In this document: piece by piece, positions 36,876-45,134 of the stretch
Numbering within the stretch: the first letter of the stretch is position 1
Layout: every line of letters starts with the position of its first letter
Assembly (NCBI RefSeq): GCF_014851905.1
Contig: NZ_JACVAQ010000001.1
Span: 1,488,001 to 1,552,000, forward strand
DNA from: Pseudomonas sp. PDM14
GTDB lineage: Bacteria > Pseudomonadota > Gammaproteobacteria > Pseudomonadales > Pseudomonadaceae
Length of the DNA: 64,000 nt
Reading direction: 5' to 3'
Notes under the pieces: model-generated
The model's database searches: none
The model's input: only the letters and a program-made list of their open reading frames with translations
What the model was told of the DNA's origin: nothing
Translations under genes and position numbers: made by a program

Positions 36876-37982
36876 TCAACACTCCTGAAGCATTCTTGCA
36901 GCAACCCTTTCAAGCTGAGCCCGCTCGGCGCTCTGCCAGCTCCCCTGCACACAGTACTCTGCCGCCATGTAGCGCAAGAAATTCTCTCTGATGGCAGGCT
37001 CAAGCGACCAATTAGGGAATGTCGTGGCGATAGCCAGAAATTCCTCAAGCGAATCCGCGTGCATAACCAGCCCTGGAATATTGAAGAACGCCTGCCCCAG
37101 CGTCAGTAGCGGTTTGCCCAGAAGCAGACTTTCCAAACCTACGGTCGAGTTCAGTGTTACAACGTACTGGCTGGACTCGATCAACTCCTGCGTAGCGTTA
37201 CCGTTGGCGAAGAGAAGCCGCTCGTGACAGCGCTGATGCAGCTCGGGGTAAGACTCGCGGCTGGACGGGTGCTCTTTGAATACCACCGTTACACCCGTCT
37301 CCTCGGCAAGGCGCTCCCCCAAGACAAACAACTCGCGCATATCCGCAATCCAGGGGGAGAACAGGCGAACCTGAGTATCACGGTCATCCTGAAACGGGAT
37401 GAACACGAAGTGCTCAGGCAACGTGATGGGCTCCAGACGGGTATTGCGCGGTTTGCGTGGCACCAAGGTAAGTTGCGCCTCGGTAGCGTCGACAGGGGCC
37501 TGATAGGATCGGTAGAACGCCGCGTCACGCGGCACCGAGTTACGGTAGTTGACCCCTCTGGTATCCAGTGTGGTTGTATCCGGCAGTAAGCCGTTCTCGA
37601 AAAAGAAGGTGCGACAACCGGAAGGCCGCAGTGCCAGCAATAACTGACAATAGCGATGCGATCCATTCCACATGGCTATCGCCTGAGGCTGCTTCCGTAT
37701 TAGCAGCGCGTGCACTCTTAATGCAACCCAAGCCAGCTCTAGGCGCAGCAGAAGGCGATACAGAAATCCTTCGTATTTGCGCTTGACCCGACGCTCCTGA
37801 CATTTCTCTTCGATCAGTCCATCCCAATCGATGCGCCCGGCGATACTCGAAAGTTTCCACGGGCGCGGCCACGGCATATCAGCCGGCACCACAACTTCGC
37901 CTTGGAGTTCGGTTTCGTCGAGTAGCCGTTGAAAATAGATGCTCTGGTGCTTGGCCAGAGAAAAGAACAAAAACTGAACCAT
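36876..37982 (-). CDS. Capsule-type polysaccharide transferase (PF05159-like)
   Basis: From the ATG at 37982 the product has 368 residues with no membrane segment. Motifs recall the capsule synthesis family that includes Kdo transferases KpsS/KpsC: FFFENGLLPDTTTLDTRGVN in the middle, then FIPFQDDRDTQV, VFKEHPSSR and YVVTLNSTVGLESLLLGKPLLTLG in the C-terminal half. It lies between a similar gene and waaL and ends three bases before the waaL start. G+C is lower than in the wap/waa genes. An outer-core or O-chain sugar transfer role is likely; donor and acceptor are unknown. Confidence 0.68.
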   Translation of the reverse strand: MVQFLFFSLAKHQSIYFQRLLDETELQGEVVVPADMPWPRPWKLSSIAGRIDWDGLIEEKCQERRVKRKYEGFLYRLLLRLELAWVALRVHALLIRKQPQAIAMWNGSHRYCQLLLALRPSGCRTFFFENGLLPDTTTLDTRGVNYRNSVPRDAAFYRSYQAPVDATEAQLTLVPRKPRNTRLEPITLPEHFVFIPFQDDRDTQVRLFSPWIADMRELFVLGERLAEETGVTVVFKEHPSSRESYPELHQRCHERLLFANGNATQELIESSQYVVTLNSTVGLESLLLGKPLLTLGQAFFNIPGLVMHADSLEEFLAIATTFPNWSLEPAIRENFLRYMAAEYCVQGSWQSAERAQLERVAARMLQEC

Positions 37983-38045
37983 GATCAACCCTGAAAAGCT
38001 GAATTTGCATTGGCAAAAGACAGCATGTGAGAAAGGCACCGCATG

Positions 38046-39311
38046 CTACAGCGCCTCACAAAGCAGGCAGCGCTCGATTGGCGACTGAGGCTCCGCATGC
38101 ACCAGCAACTCAACAAGCAGTTGCTGGTTGACCTGTAGCCCCTGCACGCCATGAGCAAGGTGGTACTGACCGAAGTCGTATGCTCCGACAACTTCTGCAG
38201 CGTACTCATCGGCTATGCGTACAATGCGCGCCTGCAATGCTGGAAGACTTGTCAGCACCGGTCCGAAGAAACGCTCCTGAGCAAAAATGTCCTTATCCTC
38301 GCTCAGGTTGCAATAGATCACCGGCCGCCGCGCCAATGCCGCCTCGATTACCGCGTTGGACATGATGTTGACCACCAGCGAAGCTCGGCTCAAGGCACCC
38401 GCCAGTGAGAAATCGGCAGGCAGGACCTGCAGATTGTCGAGCGTGCGAGCCGCCTCATGCCAGAACGGCACCTGACTGCGTGGATGGGGTTTGATCAACA
38501 CCTGATAACCCGGATTCGCCGCTGCCCAGTCACGCAACAGGTCGTAGGTACGCTGGTAGCCCGCTTCCTTTTCCTTGTCAGGCCCCACGCCGAGGACCAA
38601 GAGCACGCGCCGCTCGGCCTCCGCGGGAGGGAGATCGAAGGTGCCGTCGATCATGTGCGAGCCGGCCAGTACCGCCGTCGAAGTACCGAAACGCAGCTTG
38701 CGCGCCTGCAAGGCCTCCAGCGAACTCTGGCCAAACAGGAAGTAGTAGTCGTAGTCGTTCATACCCAGGCGACGCGAGCCTTCCACCGTGGTGGCATGCG
38801 CCAGGTGCACGAGCAGCGTGCCACGACGGTTCAGCGCCAGGCGCAGGAAGGGGGCATACAGGCTGCCATTGCGGTCGTTGAGCAGAACCCGTGGCTGGTA
38901 CCGCTGCACCAGCCATTCGGCATAGGCGGCATGCCCGAAGTAGCGGGTAGGCACGCTGCAGGGCGGAAGCCTGAGCAGACGCTGGCGCAAGATCGTCTTC
39001 GGTTCCTCCAGCGCAGTTTCGATCAGGCCATGACCGCGCGCGCGCAGCCCCTCGATCAGCAGTTTCTTGCGCTGGAACTTGATCACCTTGGGCGCTGATT
39101 GCAGCAGCAGAAAATCGCAGGACTCGCCTGCAACCTCAGTCGCCAGACGCCGTTTGGCACGCATGCCGAACCACCAGTCGCCCAGCGCTTCACGGGCAAA
39201 GCGCAGGGCACTACCGAGCACACCATGACGCTCGCGCAGCAGCAGCCAGCGGTAGCGGTCCAGCGCGCGAGCCTTGTTGGCCCAGGAGTCGACTGCGGTT
39301 TCAGCCATCAT
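38046..39311 (-). CDS. GT-B-like polysaccharide transferase, capsule/glycerophosphotransferase type
   Basis: The 421-residue soluble protein has an N-terminal domain starting with a basic helix (RYRWLLLRERHG) and a C-terminal donor-site half. That half shows VLLVLGVGPDKEKEAGYQRT, YQVLIKPHPRSQVPFW and LVVNIMSNAVIEAALARRPVIY, the arrangement seen in capsule synthesis (PF05159) and CDP-glycerol transferase families. It overlaps the wapH stop by four bases and precedes a second capsule-type gene, so the pair may act in turn on the same glycan. In PAO1 different glycosyltransferases occupy this place, as far as I recall. Confidence 0.62.
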   Translation of the reverse strand: MMAETAVDSWANKARALDRYRWLLLRERHGVLGSALRFAREALGDWWFGMRAKRRLATEVAGESCDFLLLQSAPKVIKFQRKKLLIEGLRARGHGLIETALEEPKTILRQRLLRLPPCSVPTRYFGHAAYAEWLVQRYQPRVLLNDRNGSLYAPFLRLALNRRGTLLVHLAHATTVEGSRRLGMNDYDYYFLFGQSSLEALQARKLRFGTSTAVLAGSHMIDGTFDLPPAEAERRVLLVLGVGPDKEKEAGYQRTYDLLRDWAAANPGYQVLIKPHPRSQVPFWHEAARTLDNLQVLPADFSLAGALSRASLVVNIMSNAVIEAALARRPVIYCNLSEDKDIFAQERFFGPVLTSLPALQARIVRIADEYAAEVVGAYDFGQYHLAHGVQGLQVNQQLLVELLVHAEPQSPIERCLLCEAL

Positions 39312-40447
39312 GACGCACGCAGACTCGCCAGCATGGGCAGTGCCCAGAACTGCTCAGCAATCGCCTGATCCGAGAAACGCAGCACGAGCTGCTCCTGCAA
39401 GCGCTGGCGCGTGGCAGCCAGCTCCGTGCCAGCCGCAGCCTCGGCGATCAACTGGCGAGCAAGGCCGTCGGCATCGCCAAGCGCAAACAGGCGGCCAACC
39501 CCCTGCACCACTTCGCGACCACCGCCGCAGTCGGTGCCGATCAACGGCACGCCTGCAGCCATGGCCTCCAACAGCACCATGCCGAACGGTTCGTGGTCGG
39601 AGCTCAGGGCAAAGACATCGAAGGCCTGGAAGTAACGGCGAGCACCGGCTACCTGGCCGAGGAACCGCACGCGATCGGCCACGCCCAGCTTGACGGTCAG
39701 CGCCTTGAGCACAGGCTCCAGCTTGCCACTGCCCATGATCGCCAGCAGGCTGCCGGTTGGCAGTTGCGACAATGCCTGGGCGAAACCGCGGATCAGCGTC
39801 GCCTGGTCCTTGTCCGGGTGCAGGCGGCCGACATTGCCGATCACCCAGGCATCGTTCGGCAACTGCAAGGCAGCCCGGGCAGCGCCGCGATCCAGCAGCT
39901 CGGCCTGCACGGTGGCGATATCCAGACGGTTGTACAGGGTGGCGATACGCTCGTCCGGCCAGCTCGGCAGGCTGGCACGCATATCGTCACGCACGGCATC
40001 GGACACCCCGAGCAGCGCCAGACGTGCCTTGAACACCCGGGCGAACAGCCGGCGCGACAGCCGACGGTAATCACCGAAGGCATGGTGCACACCGATCACC
40101 GGCAGGTCGCTGCCCAGCAGGGCGACGTACACCGGTTTGAAACGATGGGCGATGCACAGGCTGAAGTTACGCGAAGCGGCGATGCGCTTGAAGTCGGCGA
40201 TCGCCTTGAGCTTGAGCCCACGCACCTCACGACTGGAATAGTCGAAGAAAATCACCTCGTCGGAAGCCGACCCGGCCTCGACTTCGGCACTCGGCGCGCC
40301 GGTCAGGTAGACGGTGCAGACCTTGTAACGGGTACCGGCAAACAGCGCGGCGTACTGCCGCGCGCAATCGAGGAAGGGGCCGTCATAGCCATGGCAAAAC
40401 TGCAGTACCCAGGCCTGAGCAGTCCCCGCAACCTCAGATGTTGTCAT
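39308..40447 (-). CDS. wapH: LPS core glycosyltransferase (GT4), WapH-like
   Basis: The 379-residue protein is a retaining GT-B glycosyltransferase. The N-terminal acceptor half has VLQFCHGYDGPFLDCARQY, and the donor half has IGNVGRLHPDKDQATLIRG and LSSDHEPFGMVLLEAMAAGVP with the GT4 E-x7-E pattern. Position after the carbamoyltransferase gene and gene order match wapH (PA5004), a glucosyltransferase of the outer core. The ATG at 40447 lies inside the last codons of the carbamoyltransferase gene (14-base overlap) behind AAGGA; an upstream ATG at 40462 is possible. Confidence 0.82.
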   Translation of the reverse strand: MTTSEVAGTAQAWVLQFCHGYDGPFLDCARQYAALFAGTRYKVCTVYLTGAPSAEVEAGSASDEVIFFDYSSREVRGLKLKAIADFKRIAASRNFSLCIAHRFKPVYVALLGSDLPVIGVHHAFGDYRRLSRRLFARVFKARLALLGVSDAVRDDMRASLPSWPDERIATLYNRLDIATVQAELLDRGAARAALQLPNDAWVIGNVGRLHPDKDQATLIRGFAQALSQLPTGSLLAIMGSGKLEPVLKALTVKLGVADRVRFLGQVAGARRYFQAFDVFALSSDHEPFGMVLLEAMAAGVPLIGTDCGGGREVVQGVGRLFALGDADGLARQLIAEAAAGTELAATRQRLQEQLVLRFSDQAIAEQFWALPMLASLRAS

Positions 40448-42188
40448 ACCAGTCCTTGCCATCCTTGACCACGAGGATGTCTTCCATGATCAGGTACTGC
40501 AGGTCGGAGCCGTAGAACATGTTCAGCGCGTCGGTCGGCGAGCAGATCATCGGCTCACCGCGGCGGTTGAGCGAGGTGTTCAGCGACACGCCGTTGCCGG
40601 TCAGTTTTTCCAGCTCCAGCATCATGTCGTAGTAGCGCGGGTTGTATTCGCGCTTGAGCACCTGGGCGCGCGAGGTGCCATCCTCGTGCACCACTTCGCC
40701 GACGCGGGTTTTCCACTCTTCGTTGACTTCGAAGGTGAAGGTCATGAACGGGCTCGGGTGGTCGACCTTGAGCATCTGCGGGCCGACGGTGTCGAGCATC
40801 GACGGGCAGAAGGGCCTCCAGCGCTCGCGGAACTTGATCTGCTCGTTGATGCGGTCGGCCACGCCAGCCACGCTCGGGCAACCGATGATCGAACGACCAC
40901 CGAGGGCGCGCGGGCCGAACTCCATGCGGCCCTGGAACCAGGCTACCGGGTTGGCATCGACCATGATCTTGGCGATGCGCTGCGGCATGTTGTCGATGCG
41001 CTTGAATACCGGCTTGCTCGGGTGACGGGCGCAGGCGGCGATCACGTCTTCGTTGGAGTACGAAGGGCCGAGGTAGACGTGCTCCATCTTCTCCACCGGC
41101 ACGCCGCGCTGGTGCGAGACGTAGGCAGCAGCGCCGACCGAAGTACCGGCATCGCCGGAGGCCGGCTGCACGAACAGCTCCTTCACGTCGTCACGGGCGA
41201 TGATCTTCTGGTTCAGCTTGACGTTCAGCGCGCAGCCGCCGGCGAAGGCGATCTTGCCGGTCTCGCGGATGATGTCACCGAGGTAGTACTCCATCATTTC
41301 CAGCGCCAGCTTCTCGAACAGCGCTTGCATGCTGGCGGCGTAGTGGATGTACGGGTCGTCGGCGATGTCGCCGTTGCGTTTCGGGCCCAGCCACTCGATC
41401 AGCTTGGGCGAGAAGTAGTAGCCCTTGCCGTTTTCCTTGTAGCGACGGAAGCCGATGACATTGGCGTAGTCGGTGTTGATGATCAGCTCGCCGTTCTCGA
41501 ACTTGGCCAGGCGCGAGAAGTCGTACTTGGCCGCGTCACCGTAAGGTGCCATGCCCATGACCTTGAACTCGCCGTCGAGCATCTCGAAGCCGAGGAACTC
41601 GGTGATCGCGCCGTACAGGCCGCCCAGGGAATCCGGATCGTAGAATTCCTTGATCTTGTGGATCTTGCCGTTCTCGCCGTAGCCGAAGAAGGTGGTGGCG
41701 TACTCACCCTTACCGTCGATGCCAAGGATCGCGGTCTTCTCGGTGAAGCCCGAGCAGTGGTAGGCGCTGGCGGCGTGGGCCAGGTGGTGCTCGACCGGCT
41801 CGATCTTGATCTTCTTCAGATCGAAACCGAGCTGTTCCAGGCACCATTGAATCTTCTTGCGGTAACGCTTGTAGCGGCGGTTGCCCATCAGGATTGCGTC
41901 CAGCGCACGGTCCGGAGCGTACCAGTAGCGCTTGGCGTACTGCCAGCGAGCCTTGCCGAAAATGCTGATCGGAGCGAACGGAATGGTCACCACATCGACA
42001 TCGGACGGCTTGATCCCGGCCTGTTCCAGGCAGAACTTGGCGGACTCGTAGGGCATGCGATTCTTCGCGTGCTTGTCGCGCACGAAGCGCTCTTCTTCGG
42101 CGGCCGCGATCAGCTTGCCGTCGATGTACAGGGCCGCGGAGGGATCATGGCTGAGCGCGCCGGAAAGGCCGAGAATCGTCAGTGCCAA
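40434..42188 (-). CDS. wapO: LPS-core carbamoyltransferase, NodU/CmcH family
   Basis: The 584-residue enzyme uses carbamoyl phosphate and ATP to carbamoylate a hydroxyl group. In Pseudomonas LPS the expected product is the 7-O-carbamoyl group on the second heptose. It has the N-terminal TobZ/NodU domain (ILGLSGALSHDPSAAL, AAAEEERFVRDKH, VEHHLAHAASAYHCSGF with metal-binding His) and the C-terminal domain (PASGDAGTSVGAA, EFGPRALGGRSIIGCP, MICSPTDALNMF). Length is typical. It stands between the two-domain kinase gene and wapH, corresponding to PA5005; the symbol follows the PAO1 literature from memory. Confidence 0.87.
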   Translation of the reverse strand: MALTILGLSGALSHDPSAALYIDGKLIAAAEEERFVRDKHAKNRMPYESAKFCLEQAGIKPSDVDVVTIPFAPISIFGKARWQYAKRYWYAPDRALDAILMGNRRYKRYRKKIQWCLEQLGFDLKKIKIEPVEHHLAHAASAYHCSGFTEKTAILGIDGKGEYATTFFGYGENGKIHKIKEFYDPDSLGGLYGAITEFLGFEMLDGEFKVMGMAPYGDAAKYDFSRLAKFENGELIINTDYANVIGFRRYKENGKGYYFSPKLIEWLGPKRNGDIADDPYIHYAASMQALFEKLALEMMEYYLGDIIRETGKIAFAGGCALNVKLNQKIIARDDVKELFVQPASGDAGTSVGAAAYVSHQRGVPVEKMEHVYLGPSYSNEDVIAACARHPSKPVFKRIDNMPQRIAKIMVDANPVAWFQGRMEFGPRALGGRSIIGCPSVAGVADRINEQIKFRERWRPFCPSMLDTVGPQMLKVDHPSPFMTFTFEVNEEWKTRVGEVVHEDGTSRAQVLKREYNPRYYDMMLELEKLTGNGVSLNTSLNRRGEPMICSPTDALNMFYGSDLQYLIMEDILVVKDGKDWYDNI

Positions 42189-42202
42189 GGGTCTAGCCTC
42201 TC

Positions 42203-43663
42203 TTAATCTTCTGAACTGACGGCGGGCGTCAGCGGTATCCGTTGATCGAGCAACCGGTGCAACGCCGACTCGGCGGGCCAGTTGCGCAGGAAGCGGGCGC
42301 GGTCGCGGGCATAGGCCCTGGCGAAACCGCGCGCGCTGCGATGCTGCTGCATGGCATCGAGGTCGATCAGCGACCAGCGAGCCAATCCGTCATCCCAGAA
42401 CAGGTTGTGCCCCTTGAAATCACCGTGGCTGATGCGTTCGCGCAGCAGGCCAGCGAACAGGCGATCCAGGGCCAACAGGTCGGTTTCCGGGGGCGATCCG
42501 TCATGGAATGCCTGAAAACGCGCGATTATATCCTGCCCGCCGCAGTATTCGGTAATCAGGTAGGCACGCCCGCGCAGGCCGCACCAGCGCCGCTCGACGA
42601 CCGCCAGCGGACGGGGCGTGGCGATACCCAGCAGCTCCAGACGATGACCTTCACGCCAGCTGTGCCAGGCCCGGCTCGGGCGCCAGAAGCGCTTGAGCCA
42701 ATGCAGCAGGTTCTTGACGTTGTAGCGCTTGACGACCAACGGTCGGCCGCTCAGCTCGACACGGGCAACCGTCGCCGCGCCGCCGGTCTTGTAGACGTGC
42801 CCGGCCTCGGTGAGCAGGTCGAGGTTATTCAGCAGCGGCTGCAGCGTCGCCTCTTCACTGCGCCGTACCACACGCAGGCCAAAGGCGCCGATCCGGGCCG
42901 AGAACAGGCTGCAATCGCGGGCGACCTTCTTCAGGTAGTCACGCAGGCGCCAGCGGCGCACCCTGGCCACTTCCTTCAGCAGCGCCTCCAGCGGCAGGGC
43001 ATGTTCGCCATTGGCCAGCAGGTAATGCACCAGCAGCTCTTCGGTGAACGGCTCCAGTTCAGCCGGCAGCTGGGCGAAGAACACCCCGAGGTTTTCCAGC
43101 ACCTTGCCACGCGACAGTGGCTGGCCAGGCGTTTCCACCTGCACACCACCGCCATCGATGACAAACAACTGCCCCTCATGACGCAACAGGTTGTCCAGAT
43201 GCAGGTCGCTTTGCCACAGGCCGACCGCATGCATCCGCGCAATGGCCGCCAGCGCCTCGCCCAGTACCGCCTGCTGCGCATCGGAGAGTGGCGGCTCGGA
43301 CTCGACCGCATGCCAGGCATCACCCAGGCTTTGCGCGCCGTCGAGGTAGTCGAACAGCAGCCAGCCACCCTGGTCTTCGCGCAGGCCATCGGCAAGCAGC
43401 TGCGGCGTTTTCAGCCCCCGCTCGACGAGCAGGCGTGCGCCACTCAGTTCACGCTGGAAGTGTCGCGCCGCGCGTGAGCCGACCAGCAACTTGGCCAGCA
43501 CCCGACGCCCGCGCCACTCCGCCACACCGACATAGCGCTGCCCCGGCAGCACGCGCAGCAGTCGCTCGACCCGCAGCGGTGCCGGGCCGGCCGCATCGGC
43601 CAATTCGAGGGTGAACGGCAGCGCCGGCTCACGCCCGCCTGCGGCCAGCTCGGCAAGCGTCAT
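42203..43663 (-). CDS. LPS kinase-like protein with two kinase domains in tandem
   Basis: The 486-residue protein contains two complete kinase-like units. The first has Lys58 (VLAKLLV), catalytic loop LWQSDLHLDNLL (Asp153) and FVIDGGGV (Asp170). The second has Lys312 (LVVKRYNVK), loop ISHGDFKGHNLFW (Asp415) and LIDLDAM (Asp434/436). Both keep Lys, loop Asp, Asn and metal Asp, so both may be active. It occupies the PA5006 position and is coupled to wapQ by an ATGA overlap. The ATG at 43663 is chosen from that overlap. Targets are presumably core heptose hydroxyls. Confidence 0.8.
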   Translation of the reverse strand: MTLAELAAGGREPALPFTLELADAAGPAPLRVERLLRVLPGQRYVGVAEWRGRRVLAKLLVGSRAARHFQRELSGARLLVERGLKTPQLLADGLREDQGGWLLFDYLDGAQSLGDAWHAVESEPPLSDAQQAVLGEALAAIARMHAVGLWQSDLHLDNLLRHEGQLFVIDGGGVQVETPGQPLSRGKVLENLGVFFAQLPAELEPFTEELLVHYLLANGEHALPLEALLKEVARVRRWRLRDYLKKVARDCSLFSARIGAFGLRVVRRSEEATLQPLLNNLDLLTEAGHVYKTGGAATVARVELSGRPLVVKRYNVKNLLHWLKRFWRPSRAWHSWREGHRLELLGIATPRPLAVVERRWCGLRGRAYLITEYCGGQDIIARFQAFHDGSPPETDLLALDRLFAGLLRERISHGDFKGHNLFWDDGLARWSLIDLDAMQQHRSARGFARAYARDRARFLRNWPAESALHRLLDQRIPLTPAVSSED

Positions 43664-44406
43664 CGCCGCGCCTCCTTGTGCCGACGGCGGGCGCCCAGGC
43701 GCTGCCACCAAGACTCCAGCCCGGCCTGATCCGGCAGATACGCTCCCAGCAGGCGGCGTATATCCGCCTCGCTCCAGATCGCCGCACGGCGCAACAGCGG
43801 CTCCAGATCCTTGACCCGGTCACGCATGCCGAACAGCAACGGACGGGTCTTCTCCAGGTCGATCAGCTGTGCCTGGAATGCCTCGCCGGCGTGGCGCAGG
43901 AAAATGTGCTTGGGGTAGAAACAGCCGTGCATCTGCCCGGCCTGGTGCAGGCGCTGGGCCAACTCACCACAGGCCTCGAGAATGGCCTGGCGCTCGGTTT
44001 GCGGCAGCGCGCCCCAGCCAGCCAGCCAGTGGTCGAGGTCAAGCCAGCCATCCAGCGCCCGGGTCAGCAGCACCGCGCGGCGCTCGCCCGGCACCCGACG
44101 CTCGGCGAAGAACGCGGCCTGCAACGCCGGGATACCCAGTTTCCGGTAGCGCTGGATGTTGCGGAACTCACGGGCGAAGGTCGGCTCACCGAAGGGCTGC
44201 AACAGGCTGCGGGTCAGGTGGTTGCTCTGCCGCTTGAGGTAATAGGCCGCCTCGCCCAGATCCAGGCGATAGACGCTGCTCCAGCCGCCACGCTCGGTGT
44301 TCGGCTCGTCGACCGCCTCCAGGGTCAGCGCCCATAGCGCATCGAAGTCGGCGAGGCCGTGACGTTCGAGGAGCGCGCGATCCTCGCTGGCGATGAAGTC
44401 ATTCAT
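43660..44406 (-). CDS. wapQ: LPS core kinase-like protein WapQ
   Basis: The 248-residue protein belongs to the WaaP/InaA kinase-like group: Lys58 in YYLKRQSNH, loop region QMHGCFYPKHIFLR at 159-171 and metal-binding LIDLEKTRP (Asp183). Aligned with NHRDCYICHFLL of WaaP in this window, the catalytic Asp position is Cys162. A kinase role therefore needs proof. Gene order (waaP, then wapP, then wapQ) supports the name, which is from memory of PAO1 (PA5007). It overlaps both neighbours by four bases. Confidence 0.8.
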   Translation of the reverse strand: MNDFIASEDRALLERHGLADFDALWALTLEAVDEPNTERGGWSSVYRLDLGEAAYYLKRQSNHLTRSLLQPFGEPTFAREFRNIQRYRKLGIPALQAAFFAERRVPGERRAVLLTRALDGWLDLDHWLAGWGALPQTERQAILEACGELAQRLHQAGQMHGCFYPKHIFLRHAGEAFQAQLIDLEKTRPLLFGMRDRVKDLEPLLRRAAIWSEADIRRLLGAYLPDQAGLESWWQRLGARRRHKEARR

Positions 44407-45134
44407 TCCCTGCCCTCGAAATAGCCAACGATCTGCCGGATGCGCCGTTTGTCTGAAGCGCTCAGGTGCTCGCGCCCGCGGTACTGCAGATAGAAGCGCA
44501 AGCGCTGGCTGCGTGTCAGCGTGTACTTGGCGACCTTGTCCAGGCAGGCCAGGTCCTTGGTGATCCGCCGGCGCAGCAACGGCCCCCACCAGAACGCACC
44601 GGTCGGACAGTCGATGAGGAACAGCTGCTCGCGGTCATCGACCAGCAGGTTGCGCCATTTCAGGTCGTTGTGAGTGAAGTGATGGTCGTGCAGCGTACGG
44701 GTGGCGCGGGCCAGCTGGCGGCTGACCACGTCTACCCAGCGCGGATCGCGCAGGCGCGGGTCGTCGTGCCTGGCCAGCGCCGCGAGATCCGCGGTATTTT
44801 CCAGCTCGCGGGTGATCAGCGCCCCGCGTACGAAGGAACCAGCGCGACGCTCCAGACCATAGGCGACGATCGGCGCCGTGGGGATGCCCCACTTGGCGAA
44901 GTACTTGAGGTTCTGCCACTCGGCCTTGACCCGCGGCCGGCCGATGTAATGGCGCAGGCCCTTGCCCGCGTCCCAGTAGCGTTTGACGTAGTAGCGCACG
45001 CCGTCACGCTCGATTAGGACCACCTCGGACAGCGGATCACGGGTCAGACGCTTGCCTTCGATGGCAAACACGCTGTCCAGGCTGGTGAAATCATCCAGCC
45101 CGGCATAAGCCGGTTCGACGAACCAACCACTCAT
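44403..45134 (-). CDS. wapP: LPS core kinase WapP
   Basis: The 243-residue protein has an intact small-kinase motif set: Lys51 in YYVKRYWDAGK, Glu in ALITRELENT, catalytic loop HFTHNDLKWRNLLVD (Asp157, Asn162) and metal-binding LIDCPTG (Asp175). It resembles WaaP/KdkA-type sugar kinases that phosphorylate inner-core heptose or Kdo. Its start overlaps the stop of the GT9 gene by one base (TGATG) and it overlaps wapQ by four. In PAO1 it follows waaP directly; here a GT9 gene lies between. Confidence 0.85.
   Translation of the reverse strand: MSGWFVEPAYAGLDDFTSLDSVFAIEGKRLTRDPLSEVVLIERDGVRYYVKRYWDAGKGLRHYIGRPRVKAEWQNLKYFAKWGIPTAPIVAYGLERRAGSFVRGALITRELENTADLAALARHDDPRLRDPRWVDVVSRQLARATRTLHDHHFTHNDLKWRNLLVDDREQLFLIDCPTGAFWWGPLLRRRITKDLACLDKVAKYTLTRSQRLRFYLQYRGREHLSASDKRRIRQIVGYFEGRE

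Noticed and set aside
43660..43663. Longer upstream starts for the tandem kinase, WapQ, WapP, waaG and waaC frames
   Set aside because: Each extended frame runs deep into the preceding gene, while ATGA or TGATG overlaps give compact starts consistent with the operon.
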